Shown: one piece after another, positions 25,931 to 33,954 of the stretch | How the letters are laid out: every line of letters begins with the position of its first letter | How positions within the stretch are numbered: position 1 is the first letter of the stretch | Source: Rhodanobacter sp. OK091 | GTDB taxonomy: Bacteria; Pseudomonadota; Gammaproteobacteria; Xanthomonadales; Rhodanobacteraceae | Assembly (NCBI RefSeq): GCF_900142825.1 | Contig: NZ_FRCH01000001.1 | Location: 1,922,001 to 1,986,000, forward strand | Direction: 5' to 3' | Length of the DNA stretch: 64,000 nucleotides | Translations under genes and position numbers: made by a program | The notes under the pieces: generated by a model | What the model was told of the DNA's origin: nothing | Databases searched by the model: none | Seen by the model: only the letters and a program-made list of their open reading frames with translations

Positions 25931-26428
25931 TTAGCTCTTGCCGGGCCCGCTGTGCTGCGAGTACAGCGCGTGCCAGCGACCGTCGACGTAGACGAAGATG
26001 TCGGACGAACGTACGTCGCTGGCCGCGCCCTTCGCCGGGTCGTAAAACGACAGGATCGCGGTGTCGCCGTGGATCACGACCGCCTTGCCCGACGGATGCG
26101 CCTTGATCCATGCCTCGACCTTGCGACGTTCCTCGTCGGAGCCGCGATTCTTCGCCGCGTGCGCCATGATCGCGGACTTCGGATGCACCGCGCCGTCGGT
26201 GCCGACCGAGCGGTACTCGGGCAGCAGCATGGCATCGAGCCAGGCGCTATCGCCACTAAGTTCGGCCTCCAGCCAGTGCTCATCGACAGCGATCACCGCC
26301 GCTTCGGTCCTGGCAGTTTCGTCCGGGCTGGTCTGCGTGGCGGAAGTCGCCGCGATCGCGCCCGTCGTTCCCATCGTCGTCGCGGCAAGGCACGCCAAGG
26401 CGATCCGGAAGAGATATTGCTTGCGCAT
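25931..26428 (-). CDS. Exported SnoaL/DUF4440-like (NTF2-fold) protein
   Basis: A 165-residue exported protein. Signal peptide MRKQYLFRIALACLAATTMG with cleavage after AIA near residue 26; the mature domain has the NTF2-like pattern of DUF4440: an initial helix AVIAVDEHWLEAELSGD, LDAMLLPEYRSVGTDG, VVIHGDTAILSFYD, FVYVDGRWHALYSQHSG. GAGGA 7 nt upstream supports the ATG at 26428. No catalytic residues can be named. It is convergent with the SDR gene and divergent from the first propeller gene; its own upstream region carries the same direct-repeat operator as the propeller genes, tying it to that regulon. Confidence 0.8.
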   Translation of the reverse strand: MRKQYLFRIALACLAATTMGTTGAIAATSATQTSPDETARTEAAVIAVDEHWLEAELSGDSAWLDAMLLPEYRSVGTDGAVHPKSAIMAHAAKNRGSDEERRKVEAWIKAHPSGKAVVIHGDTAILSFYDPAKGAASDVRSSDIFVYVDGRWHALYSQHSGPGKS

Positions 26429-26500
26429 GCTGCTGTCCTCGTCCGCGGCGACATTGCCGCCGATGCAGACTGCCCGGCATGGCGGCGCGCCGCACCGTTC

Positions 26501-26530
26501 CTGTGACGACCGACGGCGACGGCGTGACAA
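26501..26530 (-). promoter_or_regulatory. Direct-repeat operator (LytTR-type) of the NTF2-like gene
   Basis: Read on the minus strand: TTGTCACGC-N12-TCGTCACAG, a 9-12-9 direct repeat. The extended upstream half reads CCGTTTGTC, 8/9 to the AlgR core CCGTTCGTC. Its downstream edge is 72 bp before the start codon at 26428. Confidence 0.6.
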
Positions 26531-26630
26531 ACGGTCGCCACGCATTCGCCAGCGGTCGCGCTGACCGGTGCGAACCCGCTCGCCATCCGCCGACACCGCT
26601 TTCGACCATCGGCACGTGCACGCGTGCCGC

Positions 26631-26660
26631 TCGTCACCACCGCGATGCCTGTCGTCACAA
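26631..26660 (+). promoter_or_regulatory. Direct-repeat operator (LytTR-type) of propeller gene 1
   Basis: TCGTCACCA-N12-TCGTCACAA, a 9-12-9 direct repeat. The first half extends to CCGCTCGTC, 8/9 to the AlgR core. It ends 105 bp before the ATG at 26766. The same arrangement recurs at 27773, 31791 and, inverted, at 26501. Confidence 0.65.
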
Positions 26661-26765
26661 GATCGGCGACGCCACCGATGGTCCATGCCAGCCTTGCCCC
26701 ACCGTCCACATCGACGCTGTTGTCCGGTTGCTCATGCAGCGGACGCGCGGCAAAGGGAGATAGAC

Positions 26766-27719
26766 ATGCGATTGCCCGCCATCTTCGTGACTCTTGCAGC
26801 CACGCTCGCGCTCGGCGGCACGACCGTTGCGGTTCGCGCCGCGCCACCGGATTCTTCGCCGGCGGCCACGATCTTCGCGCCGGACGCGATCGCCGGAACC
26901 GCCAACGATGGCGCGGCGGCGTTCACTCCGGATGGCGCGACGGTGGTCTTCATGCGCGACACCGGCAGTGGCTCGACCCTGATGGAATCGCAGCGCGAAC
27001 ATGGCCGCTGGTCGGTGCCGCGCGCGGCGTCGTTCTCAGGACATTGGCACGACCTCGATCCGGCGATGGCGCCCGACGGTTCGTTTCTGCTGTTTGTCTC
27101 CAACCGTCCGGCCACACCAGGCGGCCCGCCCGTCGATGCGGTCCGTGCCGGCAAGCGCCGCGCTGGACAGGGCATGAACCTGTGGCGGGTGAACCGGCAA
27201 GGCGGCGGCTGGAGCGAGCCGGTGCGTCTATCCGACACCGTCAACCTCTGCTCCCTGGTCTCCTCTCCGAGCATCGCCGCCGACGGCAGCATCTACTTCA
27301 TTGGCTGTGCAGGGCCCAACGGCGACTTCAAGCTATTGCAGTCGCCGTATCGCGACGGGCATTACGCGACGCCTCATGTGGTGGCACTCGGCGAGGCGGA
27401 CGCGACGGTTCGCGACCCGGCGATCGCGCCCGACGGCTCATTCATGGTCGTCAGCATCAAGCACGCGGCGCAGGAGGTGTACCGTCTCGCCATCGCGTTC
27501 CGCACGTCCGACGGCTGGACCGCGCCGCGCGATCTCGGCGACACGGTCAACAGCGGCGAGAGCATGGGAGCCCAGCTGGGGCCTGATCACCGCACGCTGT
27601 ATTTCTACAGCGATCGTCGCCTGCCGGCATCGGACCCGAATGCCGCCGCGACGTGGAACAACGGTGCCGGTCATATCTGGCAGGTGTCGCTGGCGCCGTG
27701 GCTGGATGCGCGCGGATGA
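26766..27719 (+). CDS. Exported PD40 (TolB-like) beta-propeller protein 1
   Basis: A 317-residue exported protein: signal peptide (MRLPAIFVTLAATLALGG, cleavage near RAA) and about six propeller blades with the PD40 phrase. Blade signatures include AAFTPDGATVVFMRD, LDPAMAPDGSFLLFVSNR, SIAADGSIYFIG, DPAIAPDGSFMVVS, LGPDHRTLYFYSDR and the closing IWQVSLAPWLDA. GGGAG 7 nt upstream supports the ATG at 26766. No catalytic residues are evident; such domains usually bind a protein, peptide or glycan. It shares sequence, leader and operator with the next gene. Role unknown. Confidence 0.85.
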   Translation: MRLPAIFVTLAATLALGGTTVAVRAAPPDSSPAATIFAPDAIAGTANDGAAAFTPDGATVVFMRDTGSGSTLMESQREHGRWSVPRAASFSGHWHDLDPAMAPDGSFLLFVSNRPATPGGPPVDAVRAGKRRAGQGMNLWRVNRQGGGWSEPVRLSDTVNLCSLVSSPSIAADGSIYFIGCAGPNGDFKLLQSPYRDGHYATPHVVALGEADATVRDPAIAPDGSFMVVSIKHAAQEVYRLAIAFRTSDGWTAPRDLGDTVNSGESMGAQLGPDHRTLYFYSDRRLPASDPNAAATWNNGAGHIWQVSLAPWLDARG

Positions 27720-27772
27720 CGGCATGCGCCGCCGCCGTCACTCTCGGCCATCTGCGTGTGCACGCTTACCGT

Positions 27773-27802
27773 TCGTCACCACCGCGGCGCCTGTCGTCAC
27801 AA
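27773..27802 (+). promoter_or_regulatory. Direct-repeat operator (LytTR-type) of propeller gene 2
   Basis: TCGTCACCA-N12-TCGTCACAA, a 9-12-9 direct repeat. The first half extends to CCGTTCGTC at 27769-27777, an exact match to the core sequence recognised by the LytTR regulator AlgR. It ends 111 bp before the ATG at 27914. Confidence 0.68.
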
Positions 27803-27913
27803 GACCGGCGACGTGACTGATCGCTCGTGCCAGCCTTGCGGCAACATCACCATCCACATCGACATCAACGCCCGGCTGCTCATGCAGCAGACGCGCGGCC
27901 AAGGGAGATAGAC

Positions 27914-29710
27914 ATGCGGAAGACAGACATGCGATTGCCGGCCATTTTCATGATTCTTGCAACCGCGGGCACGCTCGCCGGCACAACCGGTGCGGTCCGC
28001 GCCACGTCACCGGATTTCCCACCGACAGCCACGATCTTCGCGCCCGGCGCGATTGCCGGAACCGACGACGATGGCGCGGCGGCATTCACGCCGGACGGCG
28101 CGACGGTGTATTTCATGCGCGGCACCGACAGCTTCACGCTGATGGAATCGCATCGCGACGGCGGCCACTGGTCGACACCGCGGACCGCGCCATTCTCCGG
28201 GCAATGGCGCGACCTCGATCCGGCGATGGCGCCCGATGGTTCGTTCCTGCTGTTCGTCTCGAACCGGCCGGCCGCGTCGGGCGGTTCGCCCATCGACGCA
28301 GTCAGCGGGGGCAAGCGCTACGCGGGCCGCGGCATGAACCTGTGGCGGGTGAACCGGCAAGGCCATGGCTGGAGCGCGCCGGTGCGTCTGCCCGATATCG
28401 TCAACAGCAGCCCGATGACATTTGCCCCCAGCATCGCGGCCGACGGCAGCATCTACTTCATCGGCCGCAGCGGGCCGGACTCGCAGCTCCATCTGCTGCG
28501 CTCGGTTTATCGCAACGGCAGTTATCTGCCGCCCTACGCGGTGGCACTCGGTGACGCGGATGCGACGATCCGCGATCCGGCGGTCGCGCCCGACGGTTCA
28601 TTCATGGTTGTCAGCATCAAGCATGAGGCGCAGCAACCTTATCGGCTGGCCATCGCGTTCCACACGCCCACCGGCTGGAGCGGGCCGCGCGATCTCGGCG
28701 ACACGGTGAACGGCGGCAAGCACAGCATGGGCGCCCAGCTGGGTCCCGATCACCGTACGCTGTATTTCTACAGCGATCGCCGCCTGCCGGCATCGGACCC
28801 GAATGCCTCGGCGACATGGAACAACGGCGCCGACCATATCTGGCAGGTGTCGCTGGCCTCCTGGCTGGACGCACCATCCGCAACGGCCCCCACGGCTTCC
28901 CGCCAGCTTCAGGCGGAGCCGGCATGGGGGCTGGGCGACGATGCGTCGCCCGCGTTCACACCGGACGGCCAGACGGTGGTGTTCGCACGCGGGCTGGGAC
29001 CGTCGCGGCGGATCTATCTTTCGCATCGGCAGGCAGGGCTCTGGTCGGCGCCGGAACGCGCGCCGTTTTCGGACCAGTGGATGGACCTGGAACCCGTGAT
29101 GGCGCCCGATGGCTCGTATCTGATCTTCATTTCCAACCGGCCTGCCACGGCCGGCGGCAAGGCGCTGGACGGCTATTTCGGCGGCAAGCCGCAACCTGGC
29201 CGTGGCGGCAACCTGTGGCGCGTGAACCGCGAGGGCCATGGCTGGGGCACACCGATGCGGCTTCCCGATATCGTCAATACCAGCCCGGCGACCTACTCGC
29301 CGGCGGTGGCGGCGGACGGCAGCTTGTATTTCATGAAGCCCGATCCGCAGAGCCATCATCTGCGGATCTATTTCAGCCAGTTCGCCGGCGGGCAGTTCCA
29401 GCCGCCGGTACGGCTGCCTTTGCCGTCGAACGAAGACGCGACCGCCGATGTCGATCCGGCTATCGCGCCGGACAAGTCCTTCATCGTGTTCAGTTCGAAT
29501 CGCGAGCCCGCTGCCGCGGACACGAACGACTTGTTCATGGCCTTCGCCACACCCGCAGGCTGGGGCCAACCGATCCACCTCGGGCCGTCGGGCGAGGAAG
29601 CACGTCTCGACCCCAACCTGTCCACGCTGTATTTCACGGCGGCGGACAAACGCATCCACCACCTGTCGATCACACCCTGGCTGATGGAACACGTTGCGGC
29701 CAGACACTGA
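27914..29710 (+). CDS. Exported double PD40 beta-propeller protein 2
   Basis: A 598-residue exported protein made of two PD40 propellers in tandem. The N-terminal half (to about residue 320) is closely similar to propeller protein 1 and ends with the same IWQVSLASWLDA block that closes the shorter protein. A second propeller follows (AWGLGDDASPAFTPDGQTVV, LEPVMAPDGSYLIFISNRP, VDPAIAPDKSFIVFSSNRE, LDPNLSTLYFTAADK). This looks like internal duplication or fusion after gene duplication. Start: ATG 27914 with GGGAG 7 nt upstream; a second in-frame ATG lies 5 codons later. Signal peptide ends near RAT. No enzyme motif seen. Confidence 0.85.
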   Translation: MRKTDMRLPAIFMILATAGTLAGTTGAVRATSPDFPPTATIFAPGAIAGTDDDGAAAFTPDGATVYFMRGTDSFTLMESHRDGGHWSTPRTAPFSGQWRDLDPAMAPDGSFLLFVSNRPAASGGSPIDAVSGGKRYAGRGMNLWRVNRQGHGWSAPVRLPDIVNSSPMTFAPSIAADGSIYFIGRSGPDSQLHLLRSVYRNGSYLPPYAVALGDADATIRDPAVAPDGSFMVVSIKHEAQQPYRLAIAFHTPTGWSGPRDLGDTVNGGKHSMGAQLGPDHRTLYFYSDRRLPASDPNASATWNNGADHIWQVSLASWLDAPSATAPTASRQLQAEPAWGLGDDASPAFTPDGQTVVFARGLGPSRRIYLSHRQAGLWSAPERAPFSDQWMDLEPVMAPDGSYLIFISNRPATAGGKALDGYFGGKPQPGRGGNLWRVNREGHGWGTPMRLPDIVNTSPATYSPAVAADGSLYFMKPDPQSHHLRIYFSQFAGGQFQPPVRLPLPSNEDATADVDPAIAPDKSFIVFSSNREPAAADTNDLFMAFATPAGWGQPIHLGPSGEEARLDPNLSTLYFTAADKRIHHLSITPWLMEHVAARH

Positions 29711-29843
29711 TGAAGCCGGGCGATGTTCTTGCCACCGCTTGGGATACCGACGCGGAGGCGCTGCGCTGAACCCCCGTCCACGTTCGACGTCGGCACCACT
29801 TTCGGCCTATCCGTCGGCTGCACGGCATGGGCATACTGCGCGC

Positions 29844-30974
29844 ATGAATAGTGAGCCAGCGGCTGGCATCGCCAGCGAGAATCCTGTGCCGGACGACATC
29901 ACCTCGCGGGGGTCAAAGACCTGGGGCCTGGCGTTCGGCTTCTGGACGCTGCTGGCACTGTCTTACGCGCTCGTTTCAGGGCTTTCCTCGATCAGCGAGG
30001 GACACGAGCCGGCCTGGCTGCGCGGACTGACCTGGAACCTGGCCGACTTCTACCTGTGGATGCTGCTGGTGCCGGGAATCGGCTGGCTGGGGCGGCAAGG
30101 CACCGTGCGTGGCTGGCCGCGATTTCTGGCGCTGCAGGTGCCGGCCAGCGTCGGCGTGGCGCTGGCGCAGACGCTGCTGCAACTACTGATCTTCTGGTCC
30201 GTGTGCGGGCCGGGCCGGATGCCGGTGCACTCGCTGGCTGGCTTCGTGAGCATGGAGTTCGCCTACAAATTCCAGCAAGGCCTGGTGACTTACTGGGTGA
30301 TCCTGGTAGTGCTGCGCGGATTGGAATCGCGCCGCCATCTGCGCGGCGAACGGCTGCGCAACGCGCAGTTGGAAACGCAATTGGCGCAGTCCCAACTGCA
30401 GGCCCTGCGCATGCAGCTGCAGCCGCACTTCCTGTTCAACACGCTCAACGCCATCTCGGCATTGGCGTTGGCCGATCCGCTGCAGGCACGGTTGATGATC
30501 GCGCGACTCAGCGACTTCCTGCGGCTGACGCTGGAGGAGCGCCATGCGCCACAGGTACCGCTGTCGCGCGAGCTGGATTTTCTCAGCTGCTATCTCGACA
30601 TCCAGCAGGTGCGTTTCCAGGACCGGCTCAGCACCGAACTGGATGTGGCTGACGACACCTTGGCCGCGGCGGTGCCCAACCTGATCCTGCAGCCGCTGGT
30701 GGAGAACGCCCTGCGCCACGGGCTGCAGGACAAGCCCGGCGCCGGCATCCTGCGCGTCTCCACGCGGCGTGACGGCGCGCAGCTGCAACTGCGCGTGGAC
30801 GACGACGGTCTCGGCCTGCCGCCGCAAGGCGCGCCCGAAGGCATCGGCCTGGGCAACACGCGCTCACGCCTGCGCATGCTGTTCGGCGATTCGGCGCGGC
30901 TCGAGCTCACCCCGCTCGCCGGCGGCGGCACGCGCGCCGAAGTGCGCCTGCCCTTCATCAGATACGTCGCATGA
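29844..30974 (+). CDS. LytS-type sensor histidine kinase
   Basis: A 376-residue kinase. Four membrane spans lie between about residues 25 and 165 (LAFGFWTLLALSYALV, YLWMLLVPGIGWL, ASVGVALAQTLLQLLIFW, VTYWVILVVL), with no large periplasmic domain. Then comes the His_kinase domain with QPHFLFNTLNAI (phospho-acceptor His195) and an ATPase with LILQPLVENALRHG and GIGLGNTRSRL. This is the AlgZ/LytS/YehU class that partners LytTR regulators. The response regulator gene overlaps its stop (ATGA). The ATG at 29844 lacks a strong ribosome binding site, but upstream codons do not look coding. It sits inside the propeller gene island. Confidence 0.92.
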   Translation: MNSEPAAGIASENPVPDDITSRGSKTWGLAFGFWTLLALSYALVSGLSSISEGHEPAWLRGLTWNLADFYLWMLLVPGIGWLGRQGTVRGWPRFLALQVPASVGVALAQTLLQLLIFWSVCGPGRMPVHSLAGFVSMEFAYKFQQGLVTYWVILVVLRGLESRRHLRGERLRNAQLETQLAQSQLQALRMQLQPHFLFNTLNAISALALADPLQARLMIARLSDFLRLTLEERHAPQVPLSRELDFLSCYLDIQQVRFQDRLSTELDVADDTLAAAVPNLILQPLVENALRHGLQDKPGAGILRVSTRRDGAQLQLRVDDDGLGLPPQGAPEGIGLGNTRSRLRMLFGDSARLELTPLAGGGTRAEVRLPFIRYVA

Positions 30975-31735
30975 CCACGCCACGCCTGCGCACCGTACTG
31001 GTCGACGACGAGGTACTGGCGCGGCTGGCACTGCGCCAGGCGCTGGCCTCGCACGATGAAGTGGAGATCGTCGGCGAATGCGGCAACGCCGACGAAGCGA
31101 TGCAGGCCTTGCGCGCGTTGCAGCCGGACCTGCTGTTCCTGGATATCCAGATGCCCGGCATGGACGGCTTCGGCCTGCTGCACGAGTTGGCGCCGGACCG
31201 CTTGCCCTTGGTGGTATTCGCCACTGCATTCGCCGAACACGCGCTGCGCGCATTCGACGCCAATGCGCTGGACTACGTGCTCAAACCGATCGACCAGGGC
31301 CGCTTCGACCAGGCGATGGCGCGGGTGAACCGGCACTGGCAGGGACTGCACGCCGTGCACGCCCATGGAGAGTCCGCAGCGCCTCCGGCCGCCGGTACCG
31401 GCTACGCGCAACGCCTCAGCATACGCAGCGGCGAACATATCCGGGTGATCGCCGTGGCGGACATCGACTGGATCCGCGCCGACGGCAACTACGTGCACAT
31501 TCATGTCGGCAGCAGCCGCTTCCTGCACCGCGAGACGCTGCGCCATCTGCTGACCATGCTCGACCCCGCCCGCTTCCTGCGCATCCATCGCGGCATCGTG
31601 GTGAATGTGGAACGCGTGGCCGAAGTGCACCCACTGTTCCAGGGCAATGCGGAAGTGGTGCTGCGCGACGGCACCCGGCTGGGCTTGAGCCGCCGTTTTC
31701 GCGCTGCCGCGTGGACCGTGCTGGGACTGCACTAA
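30971..31735 (+). CDS. LytTR family response regulator (AlgR-like)
   Basis: A 254-residue regulator. A receiver domain occupies residues about 5-120 with acidic pocket VDDEVLA, phospho-acceptor Asp58 in LLFLDIQMPGMDG, and Lys in YVLKPID. A LytTR DNA-binding domain covers about 145-250 (RLSIRSGEHIRVIAV, DIDWIRADGNYVHIH, FLRIHRGIVVNVERV). LytTR proteins bind pairs of about 9-bp direct repeats, roughly 12 bp apart. Exactly such pairs precede four genes in this island, so it is the natural candidate regulator. Coupled to the kinase gene by a 4-nt overlap; a hairpin follows immediately. Confidence 0.93.
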   Translation: MTTPRLRTVLVDDEVLARLALRQALASHDEVEIVGECGNADEAMQALRALQPDLLFLDIQMPGMDGFGLLHELAPDRLPLVVFATAFAEHALRAFDANALDYVLKPIDQGRFDQAMARVNRHWQGLHAVHAHGESAAPPAAGTGYAQRLSIRSGEHIRVIAVADIDWIRADGNYVHIHVGSSRFLHRETLRHLLTMLDPARFLRIHRGIVVNVERVAEVHPLFQGNAEVVLRDGTRLGLSRRFRAAAWTVLGLH

Positions 31736-31764
31736 GGATGCTCTGATTAACCCAGAGCATCCTT
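31734..31764 (+). terminator. Hairpin after the two-component operon
   Basis: A perfect 12-bp stem AAGGATGCTCTG / CAGAGCATCCTT with a 7-nt loop begins within the stop codon of the response regulator. The stem is strong but only two T residues end it, so termination may be incomplete or the hairpin may protect the 3' end. Confidence 0.6.
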
Positions 31765-31790
31765 ACCGTTCGACCCGGGTATTCGACCGC

Positions 31791-31819
31791 TGGTCACATC
31801 CGATTCCCGGTCGTCACAA
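31791..31819 (+). promoter_or_regulatory. Direct-repeat operator (LytTR-type) of propeller gene 3
   Basis: TGGTCACAT-N11-TCGTCACAA, one base shorter in the spacer than the other three sites. The second half extends to CCGGTCGTC, 8/9 to the AlgR core. It ends 67 bp before the ATG at 31887. The surrounding sequence is mostly different from the first two promoters. Confidence 0.55.
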
Positions 31820-31886
31820 AACCGCGGCGCCGAACCGACGCCGGCTTGCAGACTCGATGGCATCGTCACCGCGTCGAGGAGAACGC

Positions 31887-32846
31887 ATGATCCGTCGCAT
31901 GGTTTCGCTGCTTGCCGGCAGCTGCATCGTTCTCGGGATGTCCGCCAACGCCAGCGCCCAGGCCGCTGCACCGGCATCCCCGCAACCGCAAATCTTCGCG
32001 CCCGGTTCGATCTCCGGCCCGTCCGGCGTAGACTGCCTGACCTTCGCCCCCGACGGCGCCACCGTCTTCTTCGACCAGCAGGCCGGTTGGAACGGCTTCA
32101 TCATGGAGTCGCACCGCATCGGCGACGGCTGGTCGACGCCGCGGGTCGCGCCGTTCTCCGGACAATGGCTGGATCACGATCCGGCGATGGCCCCGGACGG
32201 CTCGTTCCTGGTGTTCACGTCCAACCGGTCCGATGTCGCCGGCGGCCAGCCGCTGCACGGCGGCCACCTGTGGCGGGTCGACCGCGACGGCAGCGGCTGG
32301 GGCGCCCCGGCGCGGCTGCCCGACCTAGTGAACGACGCCCCCCACATCTACGCGCCCAGCGTGGCGGCCAATGGCGATGTGTACTACCAGCGGATGGACG
32401 AGCCCGGGCACCAGTTCCATCTTTATCGCACGGCCTACCGCAACGGCCGCTACCAGACGCCGCAGCGGCTCGCGCTGGGCGATCCGGCCGCGCATGAGCT
32501 GGACCCGGCGATCGCGCCGGACCAGTCATTCATCGTGTTCGACGCCGACTACGCCGACAAGAACAAGCCCGATCACCTGTACATCGCCTTCCGCAACGGC
32601 GATGGCTGGAGCGCGCCGATCGATCTCGGCGACGCGGTGGACCGTTACCAGCCATGGGGCTCGCACCTGGGCCCGGACGGGCGCACGTTGTACTTCACCA
32701 GTAACTACGCGACGAAGGTGGACTACCCGCGCTCGTCCACGCAGGCACGCACGGACCTCGAGCGCATGCGCGCGTGGGACAACGGCAACAACCACATCTG
32801 GAGCGTGTCGCTGGCTCCCTGGCTGGATGCGCATCACGCGATGTGA
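31887..32846 (+). CDS. Exported PD40 beta-propeller protein 3
   Basis: A 319-residue exported paralog: signal peptide (MVSLLAGSCIVLGMSANASA, cleavage near AQA), then blades LTFAPDGATVFFDQQ, HDPAMAPDGSFLVFTSNR, SVAANGDVYYQRMD, LDPAIAPDQSFIVFDADY, LGPDGRTLYFTSNY and the closing IWSVSLAPWLDA shared by the family. GAGGAGA lies 4 nt before the ATG; a second ATG lies 3 codons later. It starts 150 bp after the response regulator and has its own direct-repeat operator. The next propeller gene follows after 60 bp, so the two probably share a transcript. Ligand unknown. Confidence 0.85.
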   Translation: MIRRMVSLLAGSCIVLGMSANASAQAAAPASPQPQIFAPGSISGPSGVDCLTFAPDGATVFFDQQAGWNGFIMESHRIGDGWSTPRVAPFSGQWLDHDPAMAPDGSFLVFTSNRSDVAGGQPLHGGHLWRVDRDGSGWGAPARLPDLVNDAPHIYAPSVAANGDVYYQRMDEPGHQFHLYRTAYRNGRYQTPQRLALGDPAAHELDPAIAPDQSFIVFDADYADKNKPDHLYIAFRNGDGWSAPIDLGDAVDRYQPWGSHLGPDGRTLYFTSNYATKVDYPRSSTQARTDLERMRAWDNGNNHIWSVSLAPWLDAHHAM

Positions 32847-32906
32847 TTCCGCTTCGGCCGGCGTGCCGCCACACCACTTGCCGCCCTCACTCTTCAGGAG
32901 ATTTCA

Positions 32907-33896
32907 GTGAATTTGCGAAACCTTGCCTTGGCCGTCTGTATCGCGGCAACGTACGCCGCATCGGCGGCCACACCAGCGACGACCGGCGGCGAACTGGTCG
33001 GCCCCGGCGTCATCTCCACCGGCTCGCAGGAAACCTCGGCCACGCTGACACCGGACGGCCAGACGCTGTATTTCATGCGCTCGGATTTTTCCGAGTCGGA
33101 CGACACCATCATGGTCTCCCGGCGCAGCGGCGATCACTGGTCGACGGCGCAGGTAGCCGCGTTCTCCGGCCAGTGGCACGACTCCGAGCCTGCGCTGTCG
33201 CCTGACGGCAAGCGCCTTTACTTCGTCTCCAATCGTCCGCCGCACCCAGGCGACGCGCCGGTGGTGGCGCAGATGGGGGGACAGAAATTCGCCGGCACCA
33301 ATCTCTGGTATGTGGCGCAGCAGCCCAACGGTGCATGGCGACCGCCGGTGCACGTCGACGGTGCGCTCAACGACGGCGCGATGATCTACAACCCGTCGGT
33401 GGCGGCCAACGGCGACATCTATTTCTCCGCGCATCGCGCCGATTCGGGCAAGGCCTACCAGATCTACATGGCGCATCCGCAGGATGGCGGCTACGCGGCG
33501 CCGGTCCGGGTCGAGCTGGGCGACCTCGAGCACAGCCGCATGGATCCGGCGGTGGATCCGCAAGGACGCTTCCTGATCTACGCCGGCAACGAAGGTGACT
33601 CGCTGGGCAGCGCCGACATCTACATCGCCTTCCGTCAGGCTGACGGGCGCTGGGGCAAACCGCTGCACCTGGGCGACGACGTCAACAGCCCCGCGCTGGA
33701 AAACGCACCATCGCTGGGGCCCGGGTTTGGCGAACTGTACGTATCAAGTACACGCCACGATGAAATGCATTTCCCGAAGCCACGCGACAACGCGGCCACG
33801 CTGCAACAGCGCCTGCAGTCGCCACTCAACGGTTCGCGCAATTTGTGGCGCTTCGACATCACCGACGTGCTGCGCGCGCACGGCATCGCGCGCTGA
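32907..33896 (+). CDS. Exported PD40 beta-propeller protein 4
   Basis: A 329-residue exported paralog with a GTG start backed by AGGAG 6 nt upstream. Signal peptide LRNLALAVCIAATYAASA; blades include SATLTPDGQTLYFMRS, SEPALSPDGKRLYFVSNR, SVAANGDIYFSAHRA, MDPAVDPQGRFLIYAG and ENAPSLGPGFGELYVSS. It closes with LWRFDITDVLRAHGIAR, so the SLAPWLDA ending of the other three is replaced: the most diverged member. No separate operator is visible in the 60-bp gap from gene 3, suggesting co-transcription. Confidence 0.83.
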   Translation: MNLRNLALAVCIAATYAASAATPATTGGELVGPGVISTGSQETSATLTPDGQTLYFMRSDFSESDDTIMVSRRSGDHWSTAQVAAFSGQWHDSEPALSPDGKRLYFVSNRPPHPGDAPVVAQMGGQKFAGTNLWYVAQQPNGAWRPPVHVDGALNDGAMIYNPSVAANGDIYFSAHRADSGKAYQIYMAHPQDGGYAAPVRVELGDLEHSRMDPAVDPQGRFLIYAGNEGDSLGSADIYIAFRQADGRWGKPLHLGDDVNSPALENAPSLGPGFGELYVSSTRHDEMHFPKPRDNAATLQQRLQSPLNGSRNLWRFDITDVLRAHGIAR

Positions 33897-33954
33897 ATAT
33901 CCATCCCACCTGATTCGATGGACCGCCGTCGACAACCAACACTCCGTGGAAACC

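Larger units (their letters stand above)
26429..26765. other. Divergent control region with two direct-repeat operators
   Basis: A 337-bp gap between divergent genes. It has one operator facing the minus-strand NTF2-like gene (26501-26530) and one facing the propeller gene (26631-26660). The right part, about 26610-26765, is similar in sequence to 27752-27913 upstream of the next propeller gene, so the control region was duplicated with the gene. No coding potential is visible. Confidence 0.6.
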
